From Acidiferrobacterales bacterium (GTDB taxonomy: Bacteria; Pseudomonadota; Gammaproteobacteria; Acidiferrobacterales; Sulfurifustaceae), in assembly GCA_919902095.1 (NCBI GenBank), contig CAKKQL010000038.1:1-6996 (forward strand): a stretch of 6,996 nt of DNA, given 5' to 3'. Under the pieces are notes generated by a model, which was given only the letters and a program-made list of their open reading frames with translations, was not told where the DNA came from and did not search any database. The first letter of the stretch is position 1. Each line of letters opens with the position of its first letter. Positions 1 to 6,247 of the stretch are shown piece after piece. Made by a program: the position numbers and the translations under genes.

Positions 1-495
1 CAGCTCGGGATGATTGTGCACCGCCTCGGAGAACGAGCAGAAGATGATGCCCATCGCGCCGAGCTTGTCCTTGAAGGTGGTCGCCACCGACACGCTGTCG
101 AACACCGCGTCCACGGCCACACCCGCCAGCAGCTCGCGTTCCTTGAGCGGGATACCGAGCTTTTCATAGGTCTCGAGCAGCTTCGGATCGACCTCGTCGA
201 GACTCTTGGGGGCGTCCTTGCGGCTCTTCGGCGCGGAGTAATAGATGATGTCCTGATAGTCGATCCGCGGATAGTGCACGTGCGCCCACTGCGGCTCCGA
301 CATCGTGAGCCAGTGGCGGTAAGCCTGGAGACGCCACGCGAGCATGAACTCGGGTTCGTGCTTCTTCGCCGAGATGGCGCGGACAACGTCCTCGCTGAGT
401 CCGGGCGGCAGCGATTCCTGCTCCACGTCGGTGACGAAACCGGCCTGGTATTCGCGCTGGATCAGGGCTTCGATATTCTGTTTCGAGCTTGCCAT
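1..495 (-). CDS. sufB: SufB, Fe-S cluster scaffold subunit (N-terminal 165 residues, cut by window edge)
   Basis: This is the N-terminal part of SufB, a cytoplasmic subunit of the SufBCD complex on which Fe-S clusters are built and passed to target proteins. The visible 165 residues contain stretches typical of the family: [18 protein letters not shown] (about 35-52), a [11 protein letters not shown] segment (about 80-90), and [18 protein letters not shown] followed by [17 protein letters not shown] at the window edge. The reading frame is open to position 1 and the C-terminal core domain is outside. The start ATG at 495-493 is supported by a GGAGAG ribosome binding site 6 nt upstream (502-507). 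It begins 31 nt after the Rrf2 regulator gene, so the two are probably cotranscribed, and sufC, sufD and sufS would be expected off the left edge. Identity is confident; the extent of the suf operon is inference. Confidence 0.95.
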   Translation of the reverse strand, partial: MASSKQNIEALIQREYQAGFVTDVEQESLPPGLSEDVVRAISAKKHEPEFMLAWRLQAYRHWLTMSEPQWAHVHYPRIDYQDIIYYSAPKSRKDAPKSLDEVDPKLLETYEKLGIPLKERELLAGVAVDAVFDSVSVATTFKDKLGAMGIIFCSFSEAVHNHPEL

Positions 496-526
496 GACTA
501 TCTCTCCACGCCGGATTCGACGCCGT

Positions 527-991
527 TCAGGTTGTCGCGCTGACGCGGCGCAACGGCTTGGGGGGCGCCACGCGCAGGGCCTGCGGTTTCACCGGCAGCA
601 CCATCTCCGCGAGCGTCACCTCTTCCAGTGCCCGGTGGATGGCGAGGTTGATGCGTTGCCAGTTGCCGCGCACCGAGCAGGACGTTTCCTGGATGCACTG
701 GCCCGGATTGCTGGCGCATTCGGTGAGACCGATCGGGCCTTCAAGGGCGCCGAGAATTTCGGCCATGGTAATGCGCGCCGCCGGGCGCGCGAGCGTATAG
801 CCGCCCTTCGTGCCGCGCTGCGAGGCCACCAGCCCGGCATGCGTCAGGGTCTTCAGCACCTTGCTCACGGTCGGCAGGGCGACACGGACCTCGTGCGCGA
901 TCTCGCTGGCCGCGTGCAGCCGTCCCGGCTCGCAGGCCAGGTAGGTCATCACCACGGTTCCGTAATCGGTCAGTTTGCTCATGCGCAGCAT
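527..991 (-). CDS. Rrf2-family SUF system regulator, probable [2Fe-2S] sensor
   Basis: This encodes a 154-residue Rrf2-family transcription factor resembling the proteobacterial SUF assembly regulators (proteins that begin [18 protein letters not shown]). The winged helix-turn-helix is at about residues 26-65, including [13 protein letters not shown] and the wing motif [12 protein letters not shown]. Three cysteines at 92, 99 and 105 sit where IscR binds its [2Fe-2S] cluster, but the histidine ligand found in IscR after the third cysteine is absent (CSVRGNW). The likely job is to repress or tune the suf genes in response to Fe-S status, acting on the palindrome upstream of its own gene. ATG 991 was chosen because the family starts MLR-SKLTDYG; a TTG six bases upstream (997) and an internal ATG (982) are alternatives, and the ribosome binding site is weak. 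This is not the unrelated cyanobacterial SufR. It lies 31 nt upstream of sufB, which fits autoregulation of a sufR-like/sufB operon. Confidence 0.9.
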   Translation of the reverse strand: MLRMSKLTDYGTVVMTYLACEPGRLHAASEIAHEVRVALPTVSKVLKTLTHAGLVASQRGTKGGYTLARPAARITMAEILGALEGPIGLTECASNPGQCIQETSCSVRGNWQRINLAIHRALEEVTLAEMVLPVKPQALRVAPPKPLRRVSATT

Positions 992-1016
992 GCGCAATAC
1001 CCCACTAATTCAATTG

Positions 1017-1031
1017 GTACTATTTTAGTAC
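1017..1031. promoter_or_regulatory. Rrf2-type operator palindrome upstream of the SUF regulator
   Basis: A perfect palindrome, GTACTA-TTT-TAGTAC, lies 26 bp upstream of the regulator start codon. Its core ACT-ATTTT-AGT has the same ACT-(RWWWY)-AGT spacing as the type-1 sites bound by IscR, but the flanking base is T where IscR sites have G (GTACT rather than YGACT). It overlaps the proposed -10 element. I infer that it is the operator of the adjacent Rrf2 regulator, possibly shared with IscR. Confidence 0.65.
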
Positions 1032-1051
1032 TAAATCAATCCGCTCGGCAA
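1022..1051 (-). promoter_or_regulatory. Candidate sigma-70 promoter of the SUF regulator/sufB operon
   Basis: Read on the minus strand, TTGCCG (1051-1046, -35) is followed after 18 nt by TAAAAT (1027-1022, -10, 5 of 6 consensus). The -10 lies inside the ACT-N5-AGT palindrome, so a bound Rrf2 dimer would block RNA polymerase. The predicted 5' leader is about 25 nt. The -35 match is modest (4 of 6), and other registers in this AT-rich stretch cannot be excluded. Confidence 0.45.
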
Positions 1052-1094
1052 CTAGCGGTTATTAAGCATGATTTACTCCAAATACTACGAAGTC

Positions 1095-1418
1095 TCAGAC
1101 GTTAAAGCTTTCGCCACAACCGCAGGTCGCCTTCACGTTCGGATTGCTGAACTTGAAGCCTTCGCTCAGGCCCTCCTTCGTGTAATCCACCTCGGTACCG
1201 TCGAGGTACGCGAGATTCGCGGCATTCACGATCACCTTGACGCCGTGGCTCTCGAACACCTGGTCATCCGGACCAATGCTGTCGGCATACTCGACAACAT
1301 AGGCCTTGCCGGAACAGCCGACCGTCTTGACGCCCAGGCGCAGGCCTTCGCCCCCGCCGCGTTTGGCCAAAAAGGATTTCACGCGTGTCGCCGCGTTTTC
1401 CGTCAGATGAATCGCCAT
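1095..1418 (-). CDS. iscA: IscA, A-type Fe-S cluster carrier
   Basis: This is a 107-residue HesB/IscA-family protein, the same length as E. coli IscA and alignable with it end to end. It carries [2Fe-2S]/[4Fe-4S] clusters or iron from a scaffold to apoproteins in the cytoplasm. The three conserved ligands are present: Cys35 in [12 protein letters not shown], and Cys99 and Cys101 in the C-terminal CGCGESFNV. The stretch [15 protein letters not shown] is near-diagnostic of IscA rather than ErpA or SufA. ATG 1418 gives the family start [10 protein letters not shown] and has an AGAGGA ribosome binding site 7 nt upstream; an in-frame ATG at 1454 would add 12 residues not expected for the family. 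It lies 51 nt after the cysteine desulfurase gene, a place normally preceded by iscU, which is missing. The next gene downstream belongs to the SUF system rather than hscB/hscA/fdx. Confidence 0.95.
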   Translation of the reverse strand: MAIHLTENAATRVKSFLAKRGGGEGLRLGVKTVGCSGKAYVVEYADSIGPDDQVFESHGVKVIVNAANLAYLDGTEVDYTKEGLSEGFKFSNPNVKATCGCGESFNV

Positions 1419-1425
1419 CGCTCTG

Positions 1426-1431
1426 TCCTCT
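1426..1431 (-). promoter_or_regulatory. Ribosome binding site that fixes the iscA start
   Basis: AGAGGA on the minus strand, 7 nt before ATG 1418, selects the start that matches the usual IscA N-terminus. It argues against the upstream in-frame ATG at 1454. Confidence 0.7.
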
Positions 1432-1469
1432 TTGCCAGGATTGTTGCCGTTCATATGCGCGCCGCGACC

Positions 1470-2615
1470 TCAGGCATTTGCAGCCTGGCGCGGCCGCCTG
1501 CTAGTAAGCACCGTCGTAAGTGCGCGCAGAAAATCTTTCACCTCTGCTTCACTGCTGCTCCAGCCGAGACTGACACGAACGCTGCCGCGCGCGAGTTCGC
1601 GGTCCACGCCCATCGCCAGCAATACCGGGCTCGGCTCGGTGCTGCCACTGGCGCAGGCTGAGCCGCTCGATACCGCAAACCCGAGGCGATCCAGGCCCAA
1701 CACCAGCGTCTCGCCATCCATGCCGCGCACGCCGAAGCAGCTCGTGTTCGGCAGACGCGGGGCGTTACTCGAAAATATCTCCATGACGCCGATTGCGTGC
1801 AGTTCGCTTTCCAACAGTTCACGCAGGCGCGCCACGCGCAAACGGTAAGCTGCCAGGCGTTCGAGCACTTGTGCCGCAGCGGCGCCGAAGCCGACGATGC
1901 CGGTGACGTTCTCCGTGCCCGAACGGCGATCCTTTTCCTGGCCACCGCCATGCAACAGCGGCTTCATATCCACGGCCTTGTCCACGACGAGCGCACCTAC
2001 GCCTTTGGGGCCGCCGATCTTGTGCGCCGACAGGCTCATAAGATGGGCGCCGCTGGCGGTGAAATCGAGTTCCAGCTTGCCGGCGGCCTGAACGGCATCG
2101 GTATGCAGCAAGGCTCCGCTGACACGAACAATCTCGGCTATGGCGGCGATGTCCTGAATTACGCCGGTTTCATTATTGGCGTACATCACCGACACCAATC
2201 TCGGTCGCGATGGCATCTGCTGTATCAGCGCCGCGGTCAGGATGCGACCTTGGCTGTCCGCCGGCAGACGTCCGATCTGCCAGCCGTTCTCGGTGAGCGA
2301 ATCGGCGGCTTCCGCCACTGAGGGGTGCTCGGTGGCGCCGATGAGCATGCGGCCCGGCGCGCTGCGCGCGGCCACACCCTTGACGGCAAGATTGTTCGCC
2401 TCAGTGCCGCCGCTCGTGAAAATCACCTGACTGGGATGGGCATTGGCCAGCGCCGCCACCTGCGCGCGCGCCGTGTCGATAGCCGCGCGTGCGCGCCGTC
2501 CCTGACGATGCACGCTTGAGGGATTGCCGAACTGCTCGCGCAGATACGGCAGCATCGCCTCGAGCACCGCCGCGTCTATGGGCGTCGACGCGTTATGATC
2601 AAGATAGGCTGGCAC
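1470..2615 (-). CDS. iscS: Group I cysteine desulfurase (NifS/IscS family), sulfur donor for Fe-S assembly
   Basis: This is a 381-residue PLP-dependent enzyme that converts L-cysteine to L-alanine and leaves a persulfide on its catalytic cysteine for Fe-S assembly. Visible motifs are the N-terminal YLDHNASTP, TSGGTEANNLAVKG (66-80), ATEHPSV with His97 stacking on PLP, HTDAVQ with Asp173, the PLP-binding Lys199 in SLSAHKIGGPKG, and the catalytic Cys321 in SSGSACASGS, the long flexible loop typical of group I. The RRSGTENVTGIVGFG stretch is more like NifS than canonical IscS, and the protein is about 20 residues shorter than E. coli IscS, lacking its acidic/aromatic C-terminal tail. The start is GTG 2615, with GGAG 6 nt upstream, 19 nt after the iscR stop. 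Position in the operon supports the iscS symbol; by sequence it may be better called nifS-like. Confidence 0.9.
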   Translation of the reverse strand: MPAYLDHNASTPIDAAVLEAMLPYLREQFGNPSSVHRQGRRARAAIDTARAQVAALANAHPSQVIFTSGGTEANNLAVKGVAARSAPGRMLIGATEHPSVAEAADSLTENGWQIGRLPADSQGRILTAALIQQMPSRPRLVSVMYANNETGVIQDIAAIAEIVRVSGALLHTDAVQAAGKLELDFTASGAHLMSLSAHKIGGPKGVGALVVDKAVDMKPLLHGGGQEKDRRSGTENVTGIVGFGAAAAQVLERLAAYRLRVARLRELLESELHAIGVMEIFSSNAPRLPNTSCFGVRGMDGETLVLGLDRLGFAVSSGSACASGSTEPSPVLLAMGVDRELARGSVRVSLGWSSSEAEVKDFLRALTTVLTSRRPRQAANA

Positions 2616-2634
2616 CGAACGCTCCGTACCTAGC

Positions 2635-3093
2635 TCAACGCACCACGACCTGCTGCGCCCGCCCTTCCTGGCGCGAGGCCACTTCCTGCACGTGCGGGCG
2701 CGACACCAGGTCCGCGAGCGTGATGCCGCTCAGGAACTTGTAGATCTGCTTGCTCAAGTCTTCCCAGAGCTGGTGCGTCAGGCAGGTGTCGTCGCCGTGG
2801 CAGTTCTTCTCGCCGCCGCAACGGGTCGCATCGATATTTTCGTTGATGGCAACGACGATCTCGGCCACCGAGATCTTCGACGGATGCAAGGCGAGGTTGT
2901 AGCCCCCGCCCGGACCGCGGACGCTGTCCACGAGCCCGCTGCGACGCAACTTGGCGAACAACTGTTCCAGATAGGACAGGGAGATGCCCTGGCGACGCGC
3001 GATATCGGCCAAGGTGATGGCACCCTTGTCGTAGCGCAGGGCCAGATCGAGCATGGCCGTAACGGCGTAACGTCCTTTGGTCGTGAGCTTCAT
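2635..3093 (-). CDS. iscR: IscR, [2Fe-2S] Rrf2-family regulator of Fe-S assembly
   Basis: This 152-residue protein is a clear IscR. In E. coli the holo form represses the isc operon at type-1 sites, and both apo and holo forms bind type-2 sites, including suf. The N-terminus MKLTTKGRYAVTAMLDLAL, the recognition helix ISLSYLEQLFAKLRRSGLV and the wing SVRGPGGGYNL are nearly invariant in the family. The cluster ligands Cys92, Cys98, Cys104 and His107 (in RCGGEKNCHGDDTCLTHQLW) fall at the same residue numbers as in E. coli IscR, so it should sense Fe-S status. ATG 3093 is the family start; a TTG at 3111 would add six atypical residues. The gene follows cysE, and a type-1-like operator and promoter sit just upstream, overlapping the cysE stop. 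iscS follows after 19 nt. Confidence 0.97.
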   Translation of the reverse strand: MKLTTKGRYAVTAMLDLALRYDKGAITLADIARRQGISLSYLEQLFAKLRRSGLVDSVRGPGGGYNLALHPSKISVAEIVVAINENIDATRCGGEKNCHGDDTCLTHQLWEDLSKQIYKFLSGITLADLVSRPHVQEVASRQEGRAQQVVVR

Positions 3094-3126
3094 GGACTTA
3101 ATCCCATACAAGTTTAAGTGCCATGC

Positions 3127-3154
3127 AGTCTACTTACTTGATGCTTTTAGTCAA
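3127..3154 (-). promoter_or_regulatory. Sigma-70 promoter of iscR
   Basis: On the minus strand TTGACT (3154-3149, -35, 5 of 6) is followed after 16 nt by TAGACT (3132-3127, -10, 4 of 6). The predicted start at about 3119-3120 gives a leader of roughly 27 nt. The -35 is part of the IscR operator, as expected for a promoter repressed by holo-IscR. It would let iscR-iscS-iscA be expressed independently of cysE. Confidence 0.65.
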
Positions 3155-3158
3155 CTAT
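3134..3158 (-). promoter_or_regulatory. IscR type-1-like operator overlapping the cysE stop codon
   Basis: Read on the minus strand, the site matches the recalled type-1 consensus (ATASYYGACT-RWWWY-AGTCRRSTAT) at 21 of 25 positions. The upstream half, ATAGTTGACTAAAA, is perfect; the downstream half, GCATCAAGTAA, carries the four mismatches. It covers the iscR -35 element, the position for negative autoregulation. The TGA of cysE (3153-3151) lies inside the site, so coding and operator functions share these bases. Confidence 0.75.
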
Positions 3159-3939
3159 TCCCTTTGGGGGAGTCCTGGCTGTCATTTTTAGGTAGCTCGC
3201 TCTCAAGGTTGGCTACATCCAGTTCCGGAAGGTCGAGATTAACTCTTATACCTTTCTTATCAAGAGTTTCTGAAAGGATCTTGAGCTTCTGATCAACTTT
3301 ATGCATATGGTCCAAGATGCAGTCGATGGCGTGCGCCACCGGATCGGACGGTTGTTGAGTCACACCATAGGCATCAAACCCGATACGGCGGGCCATGGCT
3401 TCCCGTTGCTGGGAACGGGGATCGGTTCTGGAAACGATAGCCCTTCCCGGGATACCAACGACGGTTACCCCTGCCGGCACGTCCTTGACCACGACCGAAT
3501 TCGACCCGACCCGGGCATTGTCGCCGATAAGTACAGGACCCAGGATTTTAGCGCCCGCCCCGACCACGACATTATTACCCAGGGTCGGATGGCGCTTGGC
3601 CTTCTGCCAAGCGGTTCCACCCAGGGTCACGCCATGATAGAGCGTCACATCGTCGCCGATCTCGGCGGTCTCGCCGATGACCACCCCCATGCCGTGATCT
3701 ATGAAGAAACGCCTGCCAATACGGGCGCCGGGGTGAATTTCGATGCCGGTCAGCCAGCGGCTGAGAAGCGACAGCCAGCGCGCCAGCCACTTGAGACGCC
3801 AGCGCCATAACCGGTGCGCAAGCCGATGCAATGCGAGCGCATGGACCCCGGGATAAAGCGTCAGCACCTCCCAAGCCGAGCGTGCCGCCGGGTCACGCTG
3901 GAATACGCTCTCGATATACTCGCGAATTGCTCTGAACAT
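3151..3939 (-). CDS. cysE: Serine O-acetyltransferase (short CysE/EpsC type)
   Basis: This enzyme makes O-acetyl-L-serine from L-serine and acetyl-CoA, the committed step of cysteine synthesis, and so feeds the desulfurase encoded downstream. The 262-residue protein has an N-terminal helical part (1-65), then a left-handed beta-helix of hexapeptide repeats (about 66-167): [30 protein letters not shown] with catalytic His82, [26 protein letters not shown] and VVGIPGRAI. This is the short N-terminus class, not the longer E. coli CysE. Beyond residue 171 is an extension of about 90 residues, predicted helical around 200-228, with an acidic, polar tail encoded by noticeably more AT-rich DNA. The start is ATG 3939, with only a weak ribosome binding site. 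It lies 51 nt after trmJ, and its stop codon is embedded in the iscR operator. The cysE-iscR order is known in the Azotobacter/Pseudomonas isc region. Confidence 0.95.
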   Translation of the reverse strand: MFRAIREYIESVFQRDPAARSAWEVLTLYPGVHALALHRLAHRLWRWRLKWLARWLSLLSRWLTGIEIHPGARIGRRFFIDHGMGVVIGETAEIGDDVTLYHGVTLGGTAWQKAKRHPTLGNNVVVGAGAKILGPVLIGDNARVGSNSVVVKDVPAGVTVVGIPGRAIVSRTDPRSQQREAMARRIGFDAYGVTQQPSDPVAHAIDCILDHMHKVDQKLKILSETLDKKGIRVNLDLPELDVANLESELPKNDSQDSPKGNS

Positions 3940-3973
3940 GACCGTGGAAGTCCCTGATTTTTCGTATAAGCCT

Positions 3974-3998
3974 ATTCCTGATGGATGATATCAGGAAT
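3974..3998. repeat. Nine-base inverted repeat across the trmJ stop codon
   Basis: ATTCCTGAT (3974-3982) and its exact reverse complement ATCAGGAAT (3990-3998) are separated by 7 nt and span the trmJ TGA (3993-3991). In minus-strand RNA this forms a 9-bp hairpin at the trmJ-cysE junction. No U-run follows, so it is not a standard terminator. It could be an mRNA processing or stability hairpin, or a dimer-binding site upstream of cysE. Confidence 0.6.
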
Positions 3999-4767
3999 GC
4001 CCTCTGCTGCGCTGCACCGCCGTCAGTATGCCACGCAGGATGTTTATTTCGTTCTTGTCCGGTCCGGCCCGACTGAAGAGGCGTCTGAGACGACGCATGA
4101 GAAACCTGGGGTTGGCGGGGTCCAGAAAATCAATTTCGACCAGCACCTGTTCCAGATGGCGGTAAAAATGGAGCAGTTCATCCTGGGTGGCAACCGGAGA
4201 CCCGGCCACGCCGGTATCCATCTTTTGGCGGTTTTCGATGCCGGCCAGCAGCAGCTCATAGGCCAGAATCTGCACAGCCCCGGCCAGATTGAGCGAGGAA
4301 TAGTCGGGGTCGGCCGGAATGGCAACAACGGCGTGGCAGAGGTCAAGCTCGTCGTTGGTGAGGCCCGTACGCTCCTGGCCAAATACCAAGGCGACGGATC
4401 CGGTCGCTGTCGCGCCGATCAGCCGACGGGCCGCTTCCGCCGGCGTCAGCGCGGGCCAACCGATACGGCGCGCGCGGACGCTGGCACCAACAACCAGATG
4501 GCAATCGCGCACGGCCTCCGCCAGCGTCTGACAAACCGTGGCCTGCGCCAGAACATCTTCCGCGCCCGCGGCCAAGGCGTTTGCCTCCGGGGCTGGAAAA
4601 CGCCGCGGCGCCACCAGCCACAGGTGCCTGAGGCGCATGGTCTTCATGGCCCGCGCCACGGCGCCGATATTGCCGGGATGCGTCGGGCGGCTCAGAACGA
4701 CGCGAACGCCGGTAAACGCCGTCTGCGCCGCCAAATCATCATGCGAATCCGGACCCGGTCGATTCAT
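3991..4767 (-). CDS. trmJ: TrmJ, tRNA (cytidine/uridine-32-2'-O)-methyltransferase
   Basis: This SPOUT-family enzyme methylates the ribose 2'-OH at position 32 of the tRNA anticodon loop using S-adenosylmethionine. The 258-residue protein has the trefoil-knot motifs in order: motif 1 HPGNIGAVARAMKTM (30-44) with Asn33 and Arg39, motif 2 ALVFGQERTGLTNDEL (126-141), and motif 3 PDYSSLNLAGAVQILAYE (154-171). The C-terminal region FYRHLEQVLVEIDFL, MRRLRRLFSRAGPDKNEINILRGIL is characteristic of TrmJ rather than TrmH or TrmL. About 16 residues precede the conserved VRVVLSRPTHPGN block. ATG 4767 has no clear ribosome binding site, but no later start retains motif 1. It is divergent from suhB and the first gene of the minus-strand run; the same suhB/trmJ/cysE/iscR linkage occurs in pseudomonads. 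No functional link to Fe-S assembly is evident. Confidence 0.93.
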   Translation of the reverse strand: MNRPGPDSHDDLAAQTAFTGVRVVLSRPTHPGNIGAVARAMKTMRLRHLWLVAPRRFPAPEANALAAGAEDVLAQATVCQTLAEAVRDCHLVVGASVRARRIGWPALTPAEAARRLIGATATGSVALVFGQERTGLTNDELDLCHAVVAIPADPDYSSLNLAGAVQILAYELLLAGIENRQKMDTGVAGSPVATQDELLHFYRHLEQVLVEIDFLDPANPRFLMRRLRRLFSRAGPDKNEINILRGILTAVQRSRGHS

Positions 4768-4775
4768 GCGAGACT

Positions 4776-4803
4776 TTGATACATTGGCACCCGCCGTTAC
4801 AAT
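4776..4803 (+). promoter_or_regulatory. Sigma-70 promoter of suhB
   Basis: TTGATA (4776-4781, 5 of 6) and TACAAT (4798-4803, 5 of 6) are spaced by 16 nt, giving a predicted start near 4810 and a leader of about 45 nt. The promoter lies in the 87-bp gap shared with the divergent trmJ gene. I could not assign a convincing trmJ promoter in the same gap. Confidence 0.65.
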
Positions 4804-4854
4804 GCCTGCCGTTTTCGCGCCATTTGGCCGTTCTTACAAAACCTGGAACTCCGC

Positions 4855-5652
4855 ATGCATCCGATGCTCAACACGGCAATCCGGGCCGCGCGCCGCGCCG
4901 GTACCGTTATTATGCGCCATCTCGACCGGCTCGAAAGCCTGACCGTCGAGACCAAGGGGCGCAATGATTTTGTCAGCGAGGTGGACCGGATGGCGGAGGC
5001 TGAAATCATCCACATCCTGCGTACCGCCTACCCCGGCCATGGCATCCTCGCGGAGGAGACCGGAAGCCAGGCAGGCGACGATTACCTCTGGATCATCGAC
5101 CCACTCGATGGCACCACGAATTTCCTGCACGGCTACCCCCAGTTTGCCGTCTCGATCGCGCTCACCCACAAGGGCCGACTTGAGCAAGCGGTGGTATTCG
5201 ATCCGCACAAGAACGAGCTCTTCACCGCCTCGCGCGGTGGCGGCACGCAACTGAACGACCGCCGCATCCGCGTCAGTCGCACCGGCGAACTTGAGTCGGC
5301 CCTCCTCGGCACCGGCTTTCCGTTCCGCTCGCACGAGCATCTCGATGCCTGGATTGGCACCCTGCGCGACCTGATGTTGCGCTCGAGTGGTATCCGGCGC
5401 GCCGGCTCGGCGGCGCTCGATCTCGCCCATGTCGCCTGCGGACGCTTCGACGGCTTCTGGGAGTTCGAATTGTCCCCTTGGGACATGGCCGCGGGCGCCC
5501 TGCTCATTCAGGAGGCCGGCGGCATCGTCAGTGACTTCGCCGGCGGCACCGACTTCCTCGCGAGCGGCAACATCCTCGCCGGCAACCCGCGCATCCACGA
5601 AGCCATGCTGGCGCGCCTGCAGATACATCTGCCGGCGGAGCTGCGCCGCTAG
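4855..5652 (+). CDS. suhB: SuhB, inositol-1-monophosphatase family protein
   Basis: This is a 265-residue member of the Mg2+-dependent, Li+-sensitive inositol monophosphatase family. E. coli SuhB also acts with NusA/NusB/NusE in rRNA antitermination complexes, and that role is likely here by homology. The N-terminus MHPMLNTAIRAARRAG is nearly that of E. coli SuhB, and the length is similar. The metal and phosphate motifs are complete: AEETG with Glu67/Glu68, WIIDPLDGTTNF with Asp82 and Asp85, GSAALDLAHVACGRFDGFWE (184-203) and SPWDMAAGALLIQEAGG with Asp210. Catalytic competence therefore looks intact. ATG 4855 matches the family start; ribosome binding is weak (GGA about 6 nt upstream), and a second ATG four codons on is less likely. 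It is transcribed alone, divergently from trmJ, and followed by a 271-nt gap before fdxA. Confidence 0.95.
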   Translation: MHPMLNTAIRAARRAGTVIMRHLDRLESLTVETKGRNDFVSEVDRMAEAEIIHILRTAYPGHGILAEETGSQAGDDYLWIIDPLDGTTNFLHGYPQFAVSIALTHKGRLEQAVVFDPHKNELFTASRGGGTQLNDRRIRVSRTGELESALLGTGFPFRSHEHLDAWIGTLRDLMLRSSGIRRAGSAALDLAHVACGRFDGFWEFELSPWDMAAGALLIQEAGGIVSDFAGGTDFLASGNILAGNPRIHEAMLARLQIHLPAELRR

Positions 5653-5923
5653 GTCCGCCCGGCGCCGGTGAGCATAACTACTTAAAAACAGGCAAATACG
5701 GAGCCTGCGATCCAGACAGCCAAGCAGCCTTGGATAATCACGGAAACAGTCTGGGCGACAGTTGTTTGATGGACGTCAAGGCGATCTGCGATGGCGGGGT
5801 TTTACGCTCGCACGATCTGACGGGGCAGTTGCTTCAGGTAGCGCCATTCCCTGGCCGCTGCCCCATATTCCTCACATATTGGCGAGCGTGTATTATCATG
5901 CCCGTTCATCAGGAGAATCTGGA
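5653..5923 (+). other. Intergenic region between suhB and fdxA with several inverted repeats
   Basis: No protein-coding gene is supported here, but the gap is rich in potential stem-loops. These are CAGGC/GCCTG (5689-5707) with ACGGA in its 9-nt loop; CCAGAC/GTCTGG (5712-5717 and 5749-5754) enclosing CCAAG-CAGC-CTTGG (5720-5733); TGCGA/TCGCA around 5787-5811; and GGGGCAG/CTGCCCC (5822-5828 and 5858-5864). No promoter or U-run terminator brackets them clearly. The last 35 nt hold the fdxA promoter and ribosome binding site. It may be a 3' UTR, an upstream regulatory region, or an uncharacterised RNA. Confidence 0.4.
5891..5915 (+). promoter_or_regulatory. fdxA -10 element and ribosome binding site
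   Basis: TATTAT (5891-5896, 5 of 6 to the -10 consensus) lies 27 nt before the fdxA start, but no good -35 is found 16-18 nt upstream (TTCCTC at 5868). An activator or another sigma factor may therefore be needed. AGGAG at 5911-5915 is a strong ribosome binding site 8 nt before ATG 5924. If transcription starts near 5903 the leader is only about 20 nt. Confidence 0.5.
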
Positions 5924-6247
5924 ATGACCTACGTCGTTACCGAGAACTGCATCAAGTGCAAGTACACCGATTGCGTGGAAGTCTGCCCCGTGGACTGTTT
6001 TCACGAAGGTCCGAACTTCCTGGCCATCGATCCGGATGAATGCATCGATTGCACCCTGTGCGTCGCTGAATGCCCCGTCAATGCCATCTACGCCGAAGAC
6101 GATCTGCCGGAAGACCAGAAACAGTTCATTCCGCTAAATGCCGAGCTCGCCAAAAAATGGCCGGTGATCACGGAAAAGAAGCCGGCACCGGCCGATGCCG
6201 CGCAGTGGGAAAACATACCGGACAAGCTCAAGCACCTCGAACGCTGA
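5924..6247 (+). CDS. fdxA: FdxA, 7Fe ferredoxin ([3Fe-4S][4Fe-4S])
   Basis: This is a 107-residue low-potential electron carrier, colinear with Azotobacter vinelandii ferredoxin I (106 residues after Met removal). By that alignment Cys9, Cys17 and Cys50 hold the [3Fe-4S] cluster, Cys21, Cys40, Cys43 and Cys46 hold the [4Fe-4S] cluster, and Cys12 and Cys25 are the extra cysteines. The arrangement appears as [19 protein letters not shown] followed by [17 protein letters not shown]. The conserved C-terminal region [19 protein letters not shown] and the ending KLKHLER are typical of FdxA. ATG 5924 follows a strong AGGAG; the frame stays open upstream, but that part has no ferredoxin features. As an Fe-S protein it is a likely client of the assembly genes in this window, though it is separated from them by suhB. 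It is convergent with the small RNA gene, as an fdxA neighbour of rsmZ is in Pseudomonas. Confidence 0.96.
   Translation: MTYVVTENCIKCKYTDCVEVCPVDCFHEGPNFLAIDPDECIDCTLCVAECPVNAIYAEDDLPEDQKQFIPLNAELAKKWPVITEKKPAPADAAQWENIPDKLKHLER

Noticed and set aside
1068..1848. Long open frames on the plus strand opposite iscA and iscS, and similar frames opposite cysE, trmJ and suhB.
   Set aside because: They are antisense to confidently identified genes, resemble no family I recognise, and are common by chance in GC-rich DNA.
3974..3998. An IscR type-2 site upstream of cysE.
   Set aside because: The ends fit, but the spacing between CC and GG is two bases too long and the TAxGG element is missing.
5762..5923. 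An N-terminal extension of fdxA from an upstream TTG in the same open frame.
   Set aside because: The added residues have no ferredoxin features, the -10 element and AGGAG lie inside the stretch, and ATG 5924 matches the family start exactly.
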